A DNA stretch of 64,000 nt from positions 1-64,000 of the forward strand of contig CADEDA010000015.1 in assembly GCA_902825965.1 (NCBI GenBank), written 5' to 3'. A program made the position numbers and the translations under genes. Positions 17,397-25,428 of this stretch are shown one piece after another. The stretch comes from an uncultured Gemmatimonadota bacterium. Lineage in GTDB: Bacteria; Gemmatimonadota; Gemmatimonadetes; Gemmatimonadales; Gemmatimonadaceae. Every line of letters begins with the position of its first letter. Position 1 is the stretch's first letter. The notes under the pieces are model-generated. The model was not told the origin of the DNA. It saw nothing but the letters and a program-made list of their open reading frames with translations, and did not search any database.

Positions 17397-18293
17397 CTAC
17401 TTACTCTGCGCGGCGCGTGGTCGCAACGTCGCCCACACGGCGAAGTGGTCCGAAGCCCACAACTCGCCCCACCGCCGCCGGTCGATGCCTGCACCGTCCA
17501 CCGTCCAACCAGGTCCCGCGAGAATCGCGTCGATCTTTCCCGCCGTCGAGTCACCCTTGAACCCGTTGAAGGTGCCGACCACCGTCGCGTTCGGGTCCGC
17601 CGCACGGAACGTGTCGAACAAACCGACGGCACCGTCCCGCCCCGCCGGCTCCACCAGCATCCGGAAAGCGGGATTGGCCTCGTCCGAGTTGAAGTCGCCC
17701 AGCACCAGCACCCGGTCGCTCGCCCCATCATCACCGCGGATCCGCGCCAGCAACATCGCCGCGCTGCGCTCTCGCGAAGGCTGGGATTCATGGTCCCAGT
17801 GCGTGTTGTAGACCCGCACGGTGTCGCCGGTCGCACGGTCGAGCAGGCGCGCCCACGTGGCAATACGCGTGATGCGGTTCCCCCAGTGCATCGACCCCGG
17901 GATCGTCGGGGTGTCGGAATACCAGAAGGTGCCGTGCGCGAGCACGGCGAATCGTGCCGTATCCACGAGCAGCGCCGCATACTCGCCAGCCGTCCGCCCA
18001 TCGTCGCGCCCCACGCCGAGTTCGCGATACGCGGGCAGCGCCCGGGCCAGCTCGTCCAACTGGAATCGCAGTGCCTCCTGCACCCCGAGCAGGTGCGGCG
18101 CATGATCGCGCATGGTGGCGATCACGGCGTCGCGGCGGGCGTCCCAGCGATGCGCCCCATCGTTCGCGGTCCCGTAGCGGATATTGAAGCTCAACACGCG
18201 CACCGGCGCCTGCGCCGACACGGCCCCGGGATGCCACGACAGCAGCCCCAGCCAGGCAGCGAGCGTGAGCCTCACCGCGCGCCCCGTGGTCAC
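17397..18293 (-). CDS. secreted endonuclease/exonuclease/phosphatase (EEP) family protein
   Basis: A 298-aa metal-dependent phosphoesterase of the EEP fold. A signal peptide (to about residue 28, ending AVSAQA) suggests export. Active-site motifs are in order: Asn in LSFNIRYG, Glu in LLGVQEAL, YNTHWDHES, the GDFNSDEANP motif, and the final ASDHFAVWA. The start is GTG at 18293, which lies inside the first unit of a 17-bp tandem repeat. A GTG at 18275 also keeps the signal peptide. Substrate (nucleic acid, phospholipid or sugar phosphate) is unknown. Confidence 0.85.
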   Translation of the reverse strand: MTTGRAVRLTLAAWLGLLSWHPGAVSAQAPVRVLSFNIRYGTANDGAHRWDARRDAVIATMRDHAPHLLGVQEALRFQLDELARALPAYRELGVGRDDGRTAGEYAALLVDTARFAVLAHGTFWYSDTPTIPGSMHWGNRITRIATWARLLDRATGDTVRVYNTHWDHESQPSRERSAAMLLARIRGDDGASDRVLVLGDFNSDEANPAFRMLVEPAGRDGAVGLFDTFRAADPNATVVGTFNGFKGDSTAGKIDAILAGPGWTVDGAGIDRRRWGELWASDHFAVWATLRPRAAQSK

Positions 18294-18354
18294 GCGCGCC
18301 CCGGGGTCACGCGCGCCCCGGGGTCACGCGCGCCCCGGGGTCACGCGTGGCCCG
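18287..18354. repeat. four 17-bp tandem repeats
   Basis: The unit GGGTCACGCGCGCCCCG occurs four times head to tail: 18287-18303 (first base T), 18304-18320, 18321-18337 (exact) and 18338-18354 (two mismatches plus the terC stop). It spans the gap between two minus-strand genes. It covers the last codons and stop of terC and the GTG start of the EEP gene. Confidence 0.9.
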
Positions 18355-19357
18355 TTGACGGCGTGCCATCGGTGGGCTTCCCCCGGTCGGCCAGCCAACT
18401 GGCTACGCCGCCGCCGATCAGCACCACGAAGATGACGCCGAGCAGCCAGAAGTTGGTCGACTCTCCGAGCCACGCTTTGATGTAGCTGCCGAGGAGCATC
18501 TTCACGCCGACGATCGCGAGCACCAGCGCCAGCGAGACCTTCAGGTAGCGGAACTTCTGGATGAGGCCGGCGAGGCCGAAGTACAGCGAGCGCAGGCAGA
18601 GGATCGCAAAGACGTTCGAGGTGAAGACGAGGAACGGATCGGCGGTGATCGCGAAGATGGCCGGGATGGAGTCCACGGCGAAGATCAGGTCCGTCGTCTC
18701 CACGAGCACCAGCGCCACGGCGAGCGGCGTCAGGAATCGGCGTCCGTTGAGCTCGACCACGAAGTGTGATTCATGGAAGCGGTCCGTCACGGGGAAGTGA
18801 CGGCGCAGGAACCGGGTCACCCAGCCCTCCACCTCTTCCTCCTCCTCGGACGCGCTCGTGAACAGCATGCGCACGCCCGTGAACACGAGGAACGCGCCGA
18901 ACAGGAGCAGGATCCAGTGGTAGCGCGCGACCAACTGCGCCCCCACCCCGATCATCGTGCCGCGCATGACGAGCGCACCGAGGATGCCCCAGAAGAGCAC
19001 GCGGTGCTGGTACATCAGCGGCACCTTGAGGTGCTCGAAGATGAGCGCGATGACGAACACGTTGTCCATCGAGAGGCTCATCTCGACGACGTAGCCGGTG
19101 AGGAACTTCACCGAGGCCAATCGCCCGTCGTTCTGCAGGCCGTCGACCGCGTCCGTGCCCAGCCCCAGGCCGAGCCAGTGCGCCTCGTAGGCGAAGTAGA
19201 CGAGGCCCGCGAACAGCACCGCCATCACCACGGTGCCGGCGGTGAAGACCAGCGCCTCCCGCAACGTCGGCGCGTGCGCCTTGCGGTTGAACACGCCCAG
19301 GTCGAGCGCGAGCACCACCGCGATGAACAGCAGGAATCCCGACCAGGCCCAGATCAC
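18341..19357 (-). CDS. TerC family integral membrane protein
   Basis: A 338-aa multi-pass membrane protein of the TerC/Alx family, associated with tellurium resistance and with manganese export in Alx. The Asp-bearing motifs are clear: EMSLSMDNVFVIALI and LVETTDLIFAVDSIPAI. An acidic EEEEEVEG loop lies between them. I chose GTG at 19357, which makes a GTGA overlap with the upstream ArsC-like gene and has GGAG 8 nt upstream. An in-frame ATG at 19381 would add 8 residues and a 28-nt overlap. The C-terminal codons lie in the 17-bp repeat array. Confidence 0.9.
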   Translation of the reverse strand: MIWAWSGFLLFIAVVLALDLGVFNRKAHAPTLREALVFTAGTVVMAVLFAGLVYFAYEAHWLGLGLGTDAVDGLQNDGRLASVKFLTGYVVEMSLSMDNVFVIALIFEHLKVPLMYQHRVLFWGILGALVMRGTMIGVGAQLVARYHWILLLFGAFLVFTGVRMLFTSASEEEEEVEGWVTRFLRRHFPVTDRFHESHFVVELNGRRFLTPLAVALVLVETTDLIFAVDSIPAIFAITADPFLVFTSNVFAILCLRSLYFGLAGLIQKFRYLKVSLALVLAIVGVKMLLGSYIKAWLGESTNFWLLGVIFVVLIGGGVASWLADRGKPTDGTPSTGHA

Positions 19358-19713
19358 GTCGTGCGCTCCGTGTCGATCCATGACTTCCACTCGGACTCGG
19401 CGAGCCCGCGCGTCAACTTGCCACCGAAGCGCGTCAGCGGCTGCACCAGCAGCAGCGGCTCGGCGACCAGGGTGGCCATCCACTTCTCATCCGATAGCCG
19501 GGCCACACCCAGCCCGAGCTCCTGGTACCGCTTCGAGGTTTTGTCGATCAAGGCGGTGAGTCCGAACTTCTGCACGAACCGCTGCAGTTCTCCGGCGCTG
19601 GCCGCACGCTCCTTCAGATCCACGAAGTGCACCTTCACCCGGCGCTCGCTCCAGAATCGGAGGGCGCGCCGCGTGTCCTGGTTCTTCTGCGTGCCGAACA
19701 CCTGCACTTCCAC
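19354..19713 (-). CDS. ArsC/Spx-family thioredoxin-fold protein lacking the active cysteine
   Basis: A 119-aa protein of the ArsC/Spx superfamily. The N-terminus reads VQVFGTQKNQDTRRALRFW. In relatives the residue aligned with the Asn of QKNQDT is the redox cysteine (as in GTKKC.DT), so the catalytic Cys appears absent. The family phrases FVDLKERAAS, ALIDKTSKRYQELG and LLVQPLTRFGGKLTRG are retained. This suggests a binding or regulatory role rather than arsenate reduction. The start is GTG at 19713 with a GGGGGT site about 8 nt upstream. The stop overlaps the terC start, so the two are probably co-translated. Confidence 0.8.
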   Translation of the reverse strand: MEVQVFGTQKNQDTRRALRFWSERRVKVHFVDLKERAASAGELQRFVQKFGLTALIDKTSKRYQELGLGVARLSDEKWMATLVAEPLLLVQPLTRFGGKLTRGLAESEWKSWIDTERTT

Positions 19714-19830
19714 CCCGTCGACCCCCGATATTGCGCAGTGAACGAAACGGCCCGGGCCTGCTGCACGACCCGGGCGTCTCGCGTCGGCGCGCGCCGAGCC
19801 GCCGACGCGACGGAATCTACCGACTCCCCT

Positions 19831-20820
19831 GTGCCGAATCACCCGCCCTTCTCCCCGGCCTGGTGGCTCCCGGGCGCCCATCTCCCCACGGTCTGGGGGA
19901 AGTTCGCGCGGCGGCTGCCGGATGCCCATCGTCGCATCGAACAGTGGCCCACTCCCGACGGGGATTCGATCTCCGTCGCCCGGCTCGACGCGGTCGATCC
20001 CGAAGCGCCGCTGTTGGCCATCCTGCACGGACTCGAGGGCACCGTGCGCTCCAAGTACGCACAGGGTCTGATGCACGAGGCGCGCGCCCGCGGCTGGGGG
20101 GCGGCGCTGCTGATCTTCCGCACCTGCGATGGTCGCATCCCCGGCGTGCCGCGACTGTATCACTCCGGGGAGACCTCGGACGCCGACACCTTCCTGCGGC
20201 GGCTCGCCGCCGAGCGCCCGGGTCGTCCACTGGTCGTCGCGGGGGTCTCCCTCGGCGCGAACGTCCTATTGAAGTGGCTCGGGGAGCAGGGTGCCGCCGC
20301 GCCCGTCGAGATCCGTCGCGCCGCGGCGGTCTCCACGCCCTTCGACCTCGCGGCCGGCTCCCGGTTCCTCGAAGTGGGGTTCTCGCGGCTCTACGCGCGG
20401 CACTTCGTGCGCACACTCAAGCAGAAGGCCCTGGCGGTGCGCCGCCGGCACCCGGCGTTGCCGGTGGCATGGGAACGCGTGATGGACTCCCGCACGTTCT
20501 GGGAGTTCGACGATGCGTTCACCGCACCGGTACACGGATTCGCCGGCGCCGACGACTACTACGCGCGTTCGAGCTCCATCCATTTCCTGTCGCAGATCCA
20601 ACGGCCGACCCTATTGCATTCGGCGGTCGATGACCCTTTCCTTCCTCCGGTCGTCCTCGATCGGGTTCGAGAGCTCGCGAATGCCAACCCCAGGCTCGCG
20701 ATCGACTTCACCCCAAAGGGTGGGCACGTGGGTTGGGTGTCGGGTCCGCCGTGGGCCGCCCGATACTCCATGGAGCCCCGGGTGATCAGCTGGCTCGCCG
20801 AAGGCCTGCCGCGCCGCTGA
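19831..20820 (+). CDS. YheT-family alpha/beta hydrolase
   Basis: A 329-aa cytoplasmic alpha/beta hydrolase of the YheT/EMB8 type. The N-terminal signature FSPAWWLPGAHLPTVWG is typical. The nucleophile serine lies in VAGVSLGANVLL, the acid in SAVDDPFLPP and the histidine in PKGGHVGWV. I chose GTG at 19831; a GTG at 19738 is also open but adds a Cys/Arg-rich stretch. Physiological substrate unknown; relatives act on esters or lipids. It is divergent from the ArsC-like gene. Confidence 0.87.
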   Translation: MPNHPPFSPAWWLPGAHLPTVWGKFARRLPDAHRRIEQWPTPDGDSISVARLDAVDPEAPLLAILHGLEGTVRSKYAQGLMHEARARGWGAALLIFRTCDGRIPGVPRLYHSGETSDADTFLRRLAAERPGRPLVVAGVSLGANVLLKWLGEQGAAAPVEIRRAAAVSTPFDLAAGSRFLEVGFSRLYARHFVRTLKQKALAVRRRHPALPVAWERVMDSRTFWEFDDAFTAPVHGFAGADDYYARSSSIHFLSQIQRPTLLHSAVDDPFLPPVVLDRVRELANANPRLAIDFTPKGGHVGWVSGPPWAARYSMEPRVISWLAEGLPRR

Positions 20821-20821
20821 A

Positions 20822-20836
20822 CAGGGAGAATCCCTG
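20822..20836 (+). terminator. small hairpin after the YheT-like gene
   Basis: CAGGGA-GAA-TCCCTG is a perfect 6-bp stem with a 3-nt loop, beginning 2 nt after the hydrolase stop. There is no T-run, so a terminator role is uncertain. Confidence 0.35.
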
Positions 20837-20912
20837 ATGCGTATGCACCTGTGAAACAGCTAGATTCCGTCAAGTTGATATTCGTTCTCATCTAATTCAT
20901 TCGGATCCGAAC

Positions 20913-22124
20913 TTGAGCGCCACCGCTACTGAGTTCCACGACGACATCATCTATCCGAACACGGCGGCCTTCATCCTGGTCCACCTGGCCCCCCTCGCGG
21001 CCTTCTGGACCGGGGTGACCACGACGTCGGTGATCCTCGCGGTCACCCTATACGTCGTCCGCATGTTCGGCGTCACGGCCGGCTACCATCGCTACTTCTC
21101 GCATCGGTCGTTCAAGACCTCGCGCGTGGGCCAGTTCCTGTTCGCGTTCCTGGCGATGAGCTCGGCCCAGAAATCCGTCCTGTGGTGGGCCGCGCTCCAC
21201 CGGCACCATCACCGGCACTCGGACGATCCCGAGGATGTGCATTCGCCCGTACATCGCGGGTTCTTCTACTCGCACGTGGGCTGGATCTTCGACAAGAAGC
21301 ACGACGCCACGCGTGTCGAGGAGGTCCCGGACCTCACCAAGTATCCCGAGCTCGTGTTCCTCGACCGGCACCAGCTCATCCCGGCGATCGTGCTCGGCGT
21401 TCTGTGCTTCCTCATCGACGGCTGGCCGGGCCTGTTCATCGGGTTCTTCCTCAGCACCGTCTTCCTGTACCACGGCACCTTCTTCATCAACTCGCTCGCG
21501 CACGTGCACGGGAACCAGCGGTACGTGACCGGCGACGATTCGCGCAACAACTGGTGGCTCGCCATCATCACTCTTGGCGAGGGCTGGCACAACAATCATC
21601 ACGCGTACCAGCGCTCCACGCGCCAGGGGTTCCGGTGGTACGAGATCGACATCACGTACTACCTCCTCAAGGCCCTCTCGTGGGTCGGCTTCGTCTGGGA
21701 CCTCGGCGAGCCGCCCGTGGAGGTCGTGCGCAATGAGCGTCGCGTCGGCACTGCCGTGCTCGAGCGGGTCGCACGCCAGCTGGCCGAACAGTGGGCGGCC
21801 TCACACGTGCGCGCGCAGGTGCGGGCGCAGGTGACCGCGCAGATGACGCAGGCGCGCGAATCCTTCGACGCGCACCCCAAGGTCATCGAGCTCCGGGCAC
21901 GCCTCGCCGCCAAGCAGGCGCGGGCCGAGGAGATCTGGCACGAGCTGCAGTTGCACCTGCCACACCTGCCGCAGCTGCCGTCGGCCTCCGAGCTCCGCGC
22001 CCGCGCCCTGCAGATGTACGCCGAGTCGCCCTCCACCGACGAGATCGTGGCGCGCGCCCGTCAGGTCATCGCCGAGCGGATGAGCTTCGAGGTGTTCCCG
22101 GAGTTGCGTCCGCTGCCCGCCTGA
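20913..22124 (+). CDS. acyl-CoA/acyl-lipid delta-9 type desaturase
   Basis: A 403-aa membrane di-iron desaturase. The three histidine boxes are present: HRYFSH, HRHHHRH and HNNHH (in GEGWHNNHHAYQRS), with hydrophobic segments between them. It introduces a double bond into fatty acyl chains and so tunes membrane fluidity. The first 270 residues cover the family. The last 130 are a Gln/Arg/Ala-rich predicted helical tail of unknown role. The start is TTG at 20913; no ATG or GTG occurs in frame before the first membrane segment. A hairpin at 22162-22187 probably ends the transcript. Confidence 0.9.
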   Translation: MSATATEFHDDIIYPNTAAFILVHLAPLAAFWTGVTTTSVILAVTLYVVRMFGVTAGYHRYFSHRSFKTSRVGQFLFAFLAMSSAQKSVLWWAALHRHHHRHSDDPEDVHSPVHRGFFYSHVGWIFDKKHDATRVEEVPDLTKYPELVFLDRHQLIPAIVLGVLCFLIDGWPGLFIGFFLSTVFLYHGTFFINSLAHVHGNQRYVTGDDSRNNWWLAIITLGEGWHNNHHAYQRSTRQGFRWYEIDITYYLLKALSWVGFVWDLGEPPVEVVRNERRVGTAVLERVARQLAEQWAASHVRAQVRAQVTAQMTQARESFDAHPKVIELRARLAAKQARAEEIWHELQLHLPHLPQLPSASELRARALQMYAESPSTDEIVARARQVIAERMSFEVFPELRPLPA

Positions 22125-22161
22125 CGCGCGGCTCGCGAACACGGGCTCGGGGTAGCACGTT

Positions 22162-22187
22162 ATGGGGATGGCGAAAGCCATCCCCAT
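22162..22187 (+). terminator. perfect 11-bp hairpin with GAAA tetraloop
   Basis: Bases 22162-22172 (ATGGGGATGGC) and 22177-22187 are exact reverse complements separated by GAAA, a very stable GNRA loop. It lies 38 nt after the desaturase stop. Only a weak GTTTC follows, so it may terminate transcription or stabilise the 3' end. It also contains a spurious ATG in frame with the next gene. Confidence 0.6.
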
Positions 22188-22221
22188 CGCCGTTTCAGCG
22201 CCCCCTCCTGGAGATCCTCCA

Positions 22222-23169
22222 ATGCCGTTGCTCCGCCGATTCCTGCCGGCCCTCACCCTGCTCGGGGCCTGCTCCGTGCAGAAGCTCACCCCGGACGAAG
22301 CCCGCGCCACCGACGCGCCGGCGACGCTCATGGCCGACGAGCACGCGAGTCATGACGCGACACCGATGGCACATGGCGGGCCGTTCGTGCCCACCACCGA
22401 GGTGCAACAGGCCGGCGGCATCGCGCCGGGGGCCCTCCAGGCCGCGGATCGCATCCGCGCCTCGACGCGTCACGCGGAATGGGCGATGGTGCCGCTCACG
22501 CCCGGCGGGAAGGATTCCATCGCCGCGTGGGTCGTGTATCCCGAGGTCAAGCAGAACGCCCCGGTGGTGGTGGTGGTCCACGAGATCTTCGGCCTCAGCA
22601 CCTGGGTGCGCGCCGTCGCCGACCAGCTGGCAGCCGACGGCTTCATCGCCATCGCGCCTGATCTCCTCTCGATCGAGCGCGGCGGTGCGACGACGGACTC
22701 GCTGATCTACGAGACCGCGCGCACGATGATCCGCAACGTCACGCCCGACAAGATGAACGCCATGGTCGCCGCGGTCGCCCGCTACGGCATGGCGCTGCCG
22801 GCCGCGTCCAAGAAGTACGGGATCGTGGGCTACTGCTGGGGCGGCTCCGCGTCCTACAATCACGCGGTCTTCAACGCCCCGGGCCTCTCCGCCTCCGTCG
22901 TCTACTATGGCGCGGCACCGGCGGCCGAGGACCTTGCGAAGATCAAGGTGCCGGTGCTCGGACTGTTCGGCGAGAACGACCAGCGCGTGAACGCGACCAT
23001 CGCGCGTGCCGATTCCACGCTCAAGGCGACGGGCGGGACCTTCCAGAGCCGCGTCTACACCGGCGCGGGTCACGGCTTCCTGCGCGCCCAGGAGCAGCCC
23101 GCGAACGCCGAGGCGGCGCGTCAGGCGTGGCCTGAGACCGTGGCCTGGTTCAAGAAGTACCTGAAGTAG
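22222..23169 (+). CDS. dienelactone hydrolase family lipoprotein
   Basis: A 315-aa alpha/beta hydrolase with a lipoprotein signal (LLRRFLPALTLLGAC; lipobox LGAC at about residues 13-16). The DLH triad is visible: Cys nucleophile in VGYCWGGSAS, Asp in LFGENDQRV and His in TGAGHGFLRA. The start at 22222 is chosen because GGAGA lies 8 nt upstream and the signal begins there. An ATG at 22162 lies inside a hairpin. Probably an envelope-anchored esterase or lactonase; substrate unknown. A His/Asp-rich linker (about 40-60) separates anchor and enzyme. Confidence 0.88.
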   Translation: MPLLRRFLPALTLLGACSVQKLTPDEARATDAPATLMADEHASHDATPMAHGGPFVPTTEVQQAGGIAPGALQAADRIRASTRHAEWAMVPLTPGGKDSIAAWVVYPEVKQNAPVVVVVHEIFGLSTWVRAVADQLAADGFIAIAPDLLSIERGGATTDSLIYETARTMIRNVTPDKMNAMVAAVARYGMALPAASKKYGIVGYCWGGSASYNHAVFNAPGLSASVVYYGAAPAAEDLAKIKVPVLGLFGENDQRVNATIARADSTLKATGGTFQSRVYTGAGHGFLRAQEQPANAEAARQAWPETVAWFKKYLK

Positions 23170-23184
23170 TCCAGCCGGACGGAT

Positions 23185-23481
23185 TCAGGGCGCCTGGGTG
23201 GCGGACGCGGCGAACATGCCCAGCCACTCAGGCCAGTTCCCGGACATCTCGAAGAAGTCGTCGTAGTAGACCAGACCCTTCTCTTCGAGCGCGGTCACCA
23301 GCGTACCCAGTCCTGCCTCGTCGTACACAGGACCGATCGCGATCACGCTGCCTTCCACCCGGAACTCGTCGGGGGTCAGGTTGAGCCAGGTGTCGATCGC
23401 GGCACGCGTGAGTTGGGCGCCCTCGAACGCACTGCGGCGGATCAGCAGCGTCGGCGCGTCGTGGGCAAGCTTCAGTGGCAT
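23185..23481 (-). CDS. small hypothetical protein
   Basis: A 98-aa soluble protein with no recognised family. It contains ALEEKGLVYYDDFFEMSGN and ends in WPEWLGMFAA, aromatic and acidic near the C-terminus. It is a separate gene divergent from mnmG, with 42 bp between starts. The longer open frame that continues upstream on this strand is only the mnmG antisense shadow. It is convergent with the dienelactone hydrolase gene (15-bp gap). Confidence 0.62.
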   Translation of the reverse strand: MPLKLAHDAPTLLIRRSAFEGAQLTRAAIDTWLNLTPDEFRVEGSVIAIGPVYDEAGLGTLVTALEEKGLVYYDDFFEMSGNWPEWLGMFAASATQAP

Positions 23482-23523
23482 CGGGATCGCGGATGGAGTG
23501 GGGGCGCACTGTAGATTAAGCGC

Positions 23524-25428
23524 GTGCGGCATACGGCGCAGGACTTCGACGTCATCGTGATCGGCGGCGGCCACGCGGGCTGTGAGGCCGCCGTCGCCGC
23601 TGCGCGGCGTGGCGCGCGCGTGGCGTTGCTCACAAGCGCACTCGAGACCATCGGCCAGCTGTCCTGCAACCCGGCGATGGGAGGCGTCGCCAAGGGTACG
23701 GTCATCCGCGAGATCGACGCGCTCGGCGGCGTCATGGGCCGGGCCACCGACCGCGCCACCATCCAGTTCCGGATGTTGAACCGCGGCAAGGGCCCCGCGG
23801 TGTGGGCCCCTCGGGCGCAGGCGGACCGCGGGCTGTACCGGCGCGCCATGCGGCAGGAACTCGAGCGGCACCCCGGTCTCTCCACGCTGCAGGGCACGGT
23901 CGCGCGGCTGCAGCTGGACGGCACGCGCGTCTGCGGCGTGGAGACCACCGAAGGACGGGTGTTCGGCGCGCGCGCCGTGGTGATCACCACCGGCACCTTC
24001 CTCAACGGACGCATCCACATCGGGACCGGGCTGTCGGTGAGTGGTGGCCGCGCCGGCGAAGCCGCCACCACCACGCTCGCCGCGCAGTTCGCGGAGCTCG
24101 GCCTCAACACGCAGCGATTCAAGACCGGTACGCCGCCTCGCATCGACGGCCGCTCCGTGGACTACTCCCGGCTGGAGCGCCAGGACAGCGAGATCGACGA
24201 CTTCGACTACTCGTGGTCGGTGTTCTGGGAGAGCCCGCGGCGCGTCGGCGAGCACACGCGGCACCCCGGGCAACTCGCCTGCTGGATCACCTACGTCGAG
24301 GCCGCCGCCAAGGCCGTCGTCGCCGACCGCCTGGCGGAGTCGGCGATGTACGGCGGTGCCATCGGCGCGCGCGGGCCCAGATACTGTCCGAGCATCGAGG
24401 ACAAGATCGTGCGCTTCGCGAGTGCGGAGCGGCATCAGCTGTATCTCGAGCCCGAAGGCCACGACACGCACGAACTGTACGTGAACGGCCTCTCGACCTC
24501 GCTGCCCGTGGACGCACAGCTCGCGCTGCTGCACGCCATCCCGGGCCTCGAGCGCGCGGTGATGACCCGCGCGGGCTACGCCATCGAGTACGACTTCGTC
24601 CCACCGACCCAGCTGCATGCGACCTTGGCGACGCGGGCCTGCGACGGGCTGTTCCTCGCCGGGCAGATCAACGGCACCACGGGATACGAGGAGGCGGGCG
24701 GGCAGGGGGTGGTCGCCGGGTTGAACGCCGCGGCCCACGCCCTCGCGCTCGACCCGGTAGTGCTCGGCCGCGACAGCTCGTACATCGGCGTGCTGGTCGA
24801 CGACCTCGTCACCCGCGGCGTCGACGAGCCCTACCGCCTGTTCACCTCGCGGTCGGAGTTCCGCCTCACCGTCCGGCAGGACAACGCGCTCGATCGGCTC
24901 TATGCGATCGGGGCGCGGCTCGGGCTGTACACCGGCGACGAGCGTGAGCGCGCGGAGCGCCGGCTGGCGGATGTCGCGACGGCCCTCGGGATCGCCGAGT
25001 CCACGCGCCTCTCGCCGCAGCAGGCCGATCCCGTGCTGCGCGCGCTCGGGGAGCCACCGGTGACCCAGTGGGCGCTGGTGTCCGAGCTCGCGAAGCGCCA
25101 AAAAGTATCACTTGGCGACTTATTGAATGTCGCCGCACCGACGCAGCAACTGCGGCGCGAGGCGGTGCTCACGGCCGAGCTCGAGCTCAAGTACGCCGGG
25201 TACCTGGCGCGCGAGCGTCGGGCGGCCGAGCGCCTGCGCCGCATGGGCGAGTTCGCGTTGCCGGCCGAGGCCCCGTACGCCGCGATGCAGACCGTCAGCG
25301 TCGAGGCGCGACAGAAGCTCGCCGTGCGACGGCCCGCCACGCTCGCCCAGGCCGCGAACATCCCGGGCGTGAGTCCGGCCGACCTGCAGAACCTCATCCT
25401 CGAGGTCGAGCGATGGCGCCGCGCCTGA
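23524..25428 (+). CDS. mnmG: tRNA U34 carboxymethylaminomethyl modification enzyme (MnmG/GidA)
   Basis: A 634-aa FAD/NADH enzyme that, with MnmE, modifies the wobble uridine of several tRNAs. The FAD-binding motif VIVIGGGHAGCEAA lies at residues about 10-23. Family signatures SCNPAMGGVAKG, FKTGTPPRIDGRS, RYCPSIEDKIVRF and AGQINGTTGYEEAGGQG are all present, and the C-terminal helical domain is complete. The start is GTG at 23524. Its partner mnmE is about 28 kb away beside dnaA. The stop lies 16 nt inside the next gene. Confidence 0.96.
   Translation: MRHTAQDFDVIVIGGGHAGCEAAVAAARRGARVALLTSALETIGQLSCNPAMGGVAKGTVIREIDALGGVMGRATDRATIQFRMLNRGKGPAVWAPRAQADRGLYRRAMRQELERHPGLSTLQGTVARLQLDGTRVCGVETTEGRVFGARAVVITTGTFLNGRIHIGTGLSVSGGRAGEAATTTLAAQFAELGLNTQRFKTGTPPRIDGRSVDYSRLERQDSEIDDFDYSWSVFWESPRRVGEHTRHPGQLACWITYVEAAAKAVVADRLAESAMYGGAIGARGPRYCPSIEDKIVRFASAERHQLYLEPEGHDTHELYVNGLSTSLPVDAQLALLHAIPGLERAVMTRAGYAIEYDFVPPTQLHATLATRACDGLFLAGQINGTTGYEEAGGQGVVAGLNAAAHALALDPVVLGRDSSYIGVLVDDLVTRGVDEPYRLFTSRSEFRLTVRQDNALDRLYAIGARLGLYTGDERERAERRLADVATALGIAESTRLSPQQADPVLRALGEPPVTQWALVSELAKRQKVSLGDLLNVAAPTQQLRREAVLTAELELKYAGYLARERRAAERLRRMGEFALPAEAPYAAMQTVSVEARQKLAVRRPATLAQAANIPGVSPADLQNLILEVERWRRA

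Noticed and set aside
18287-18354. Possible CRISPR array
   Set aside because: The 17-bp units are directly adjacent with no spacers and no cas genes are nearby.
22162-22221. Upstream ATG for the dienelactone hydrolase lipoprotein
   Set aside because: It lies within a perfect hairpin and would put 20 residues before the lipoprotein signal.
23482-25101. Upstream part of the minus-strand open frame containing the small gene at 23185-23481
   Set aside because: It is antisense to mnmG and compositionally a shadow; only the last 98 codons beyond the mnmG start look genuine.
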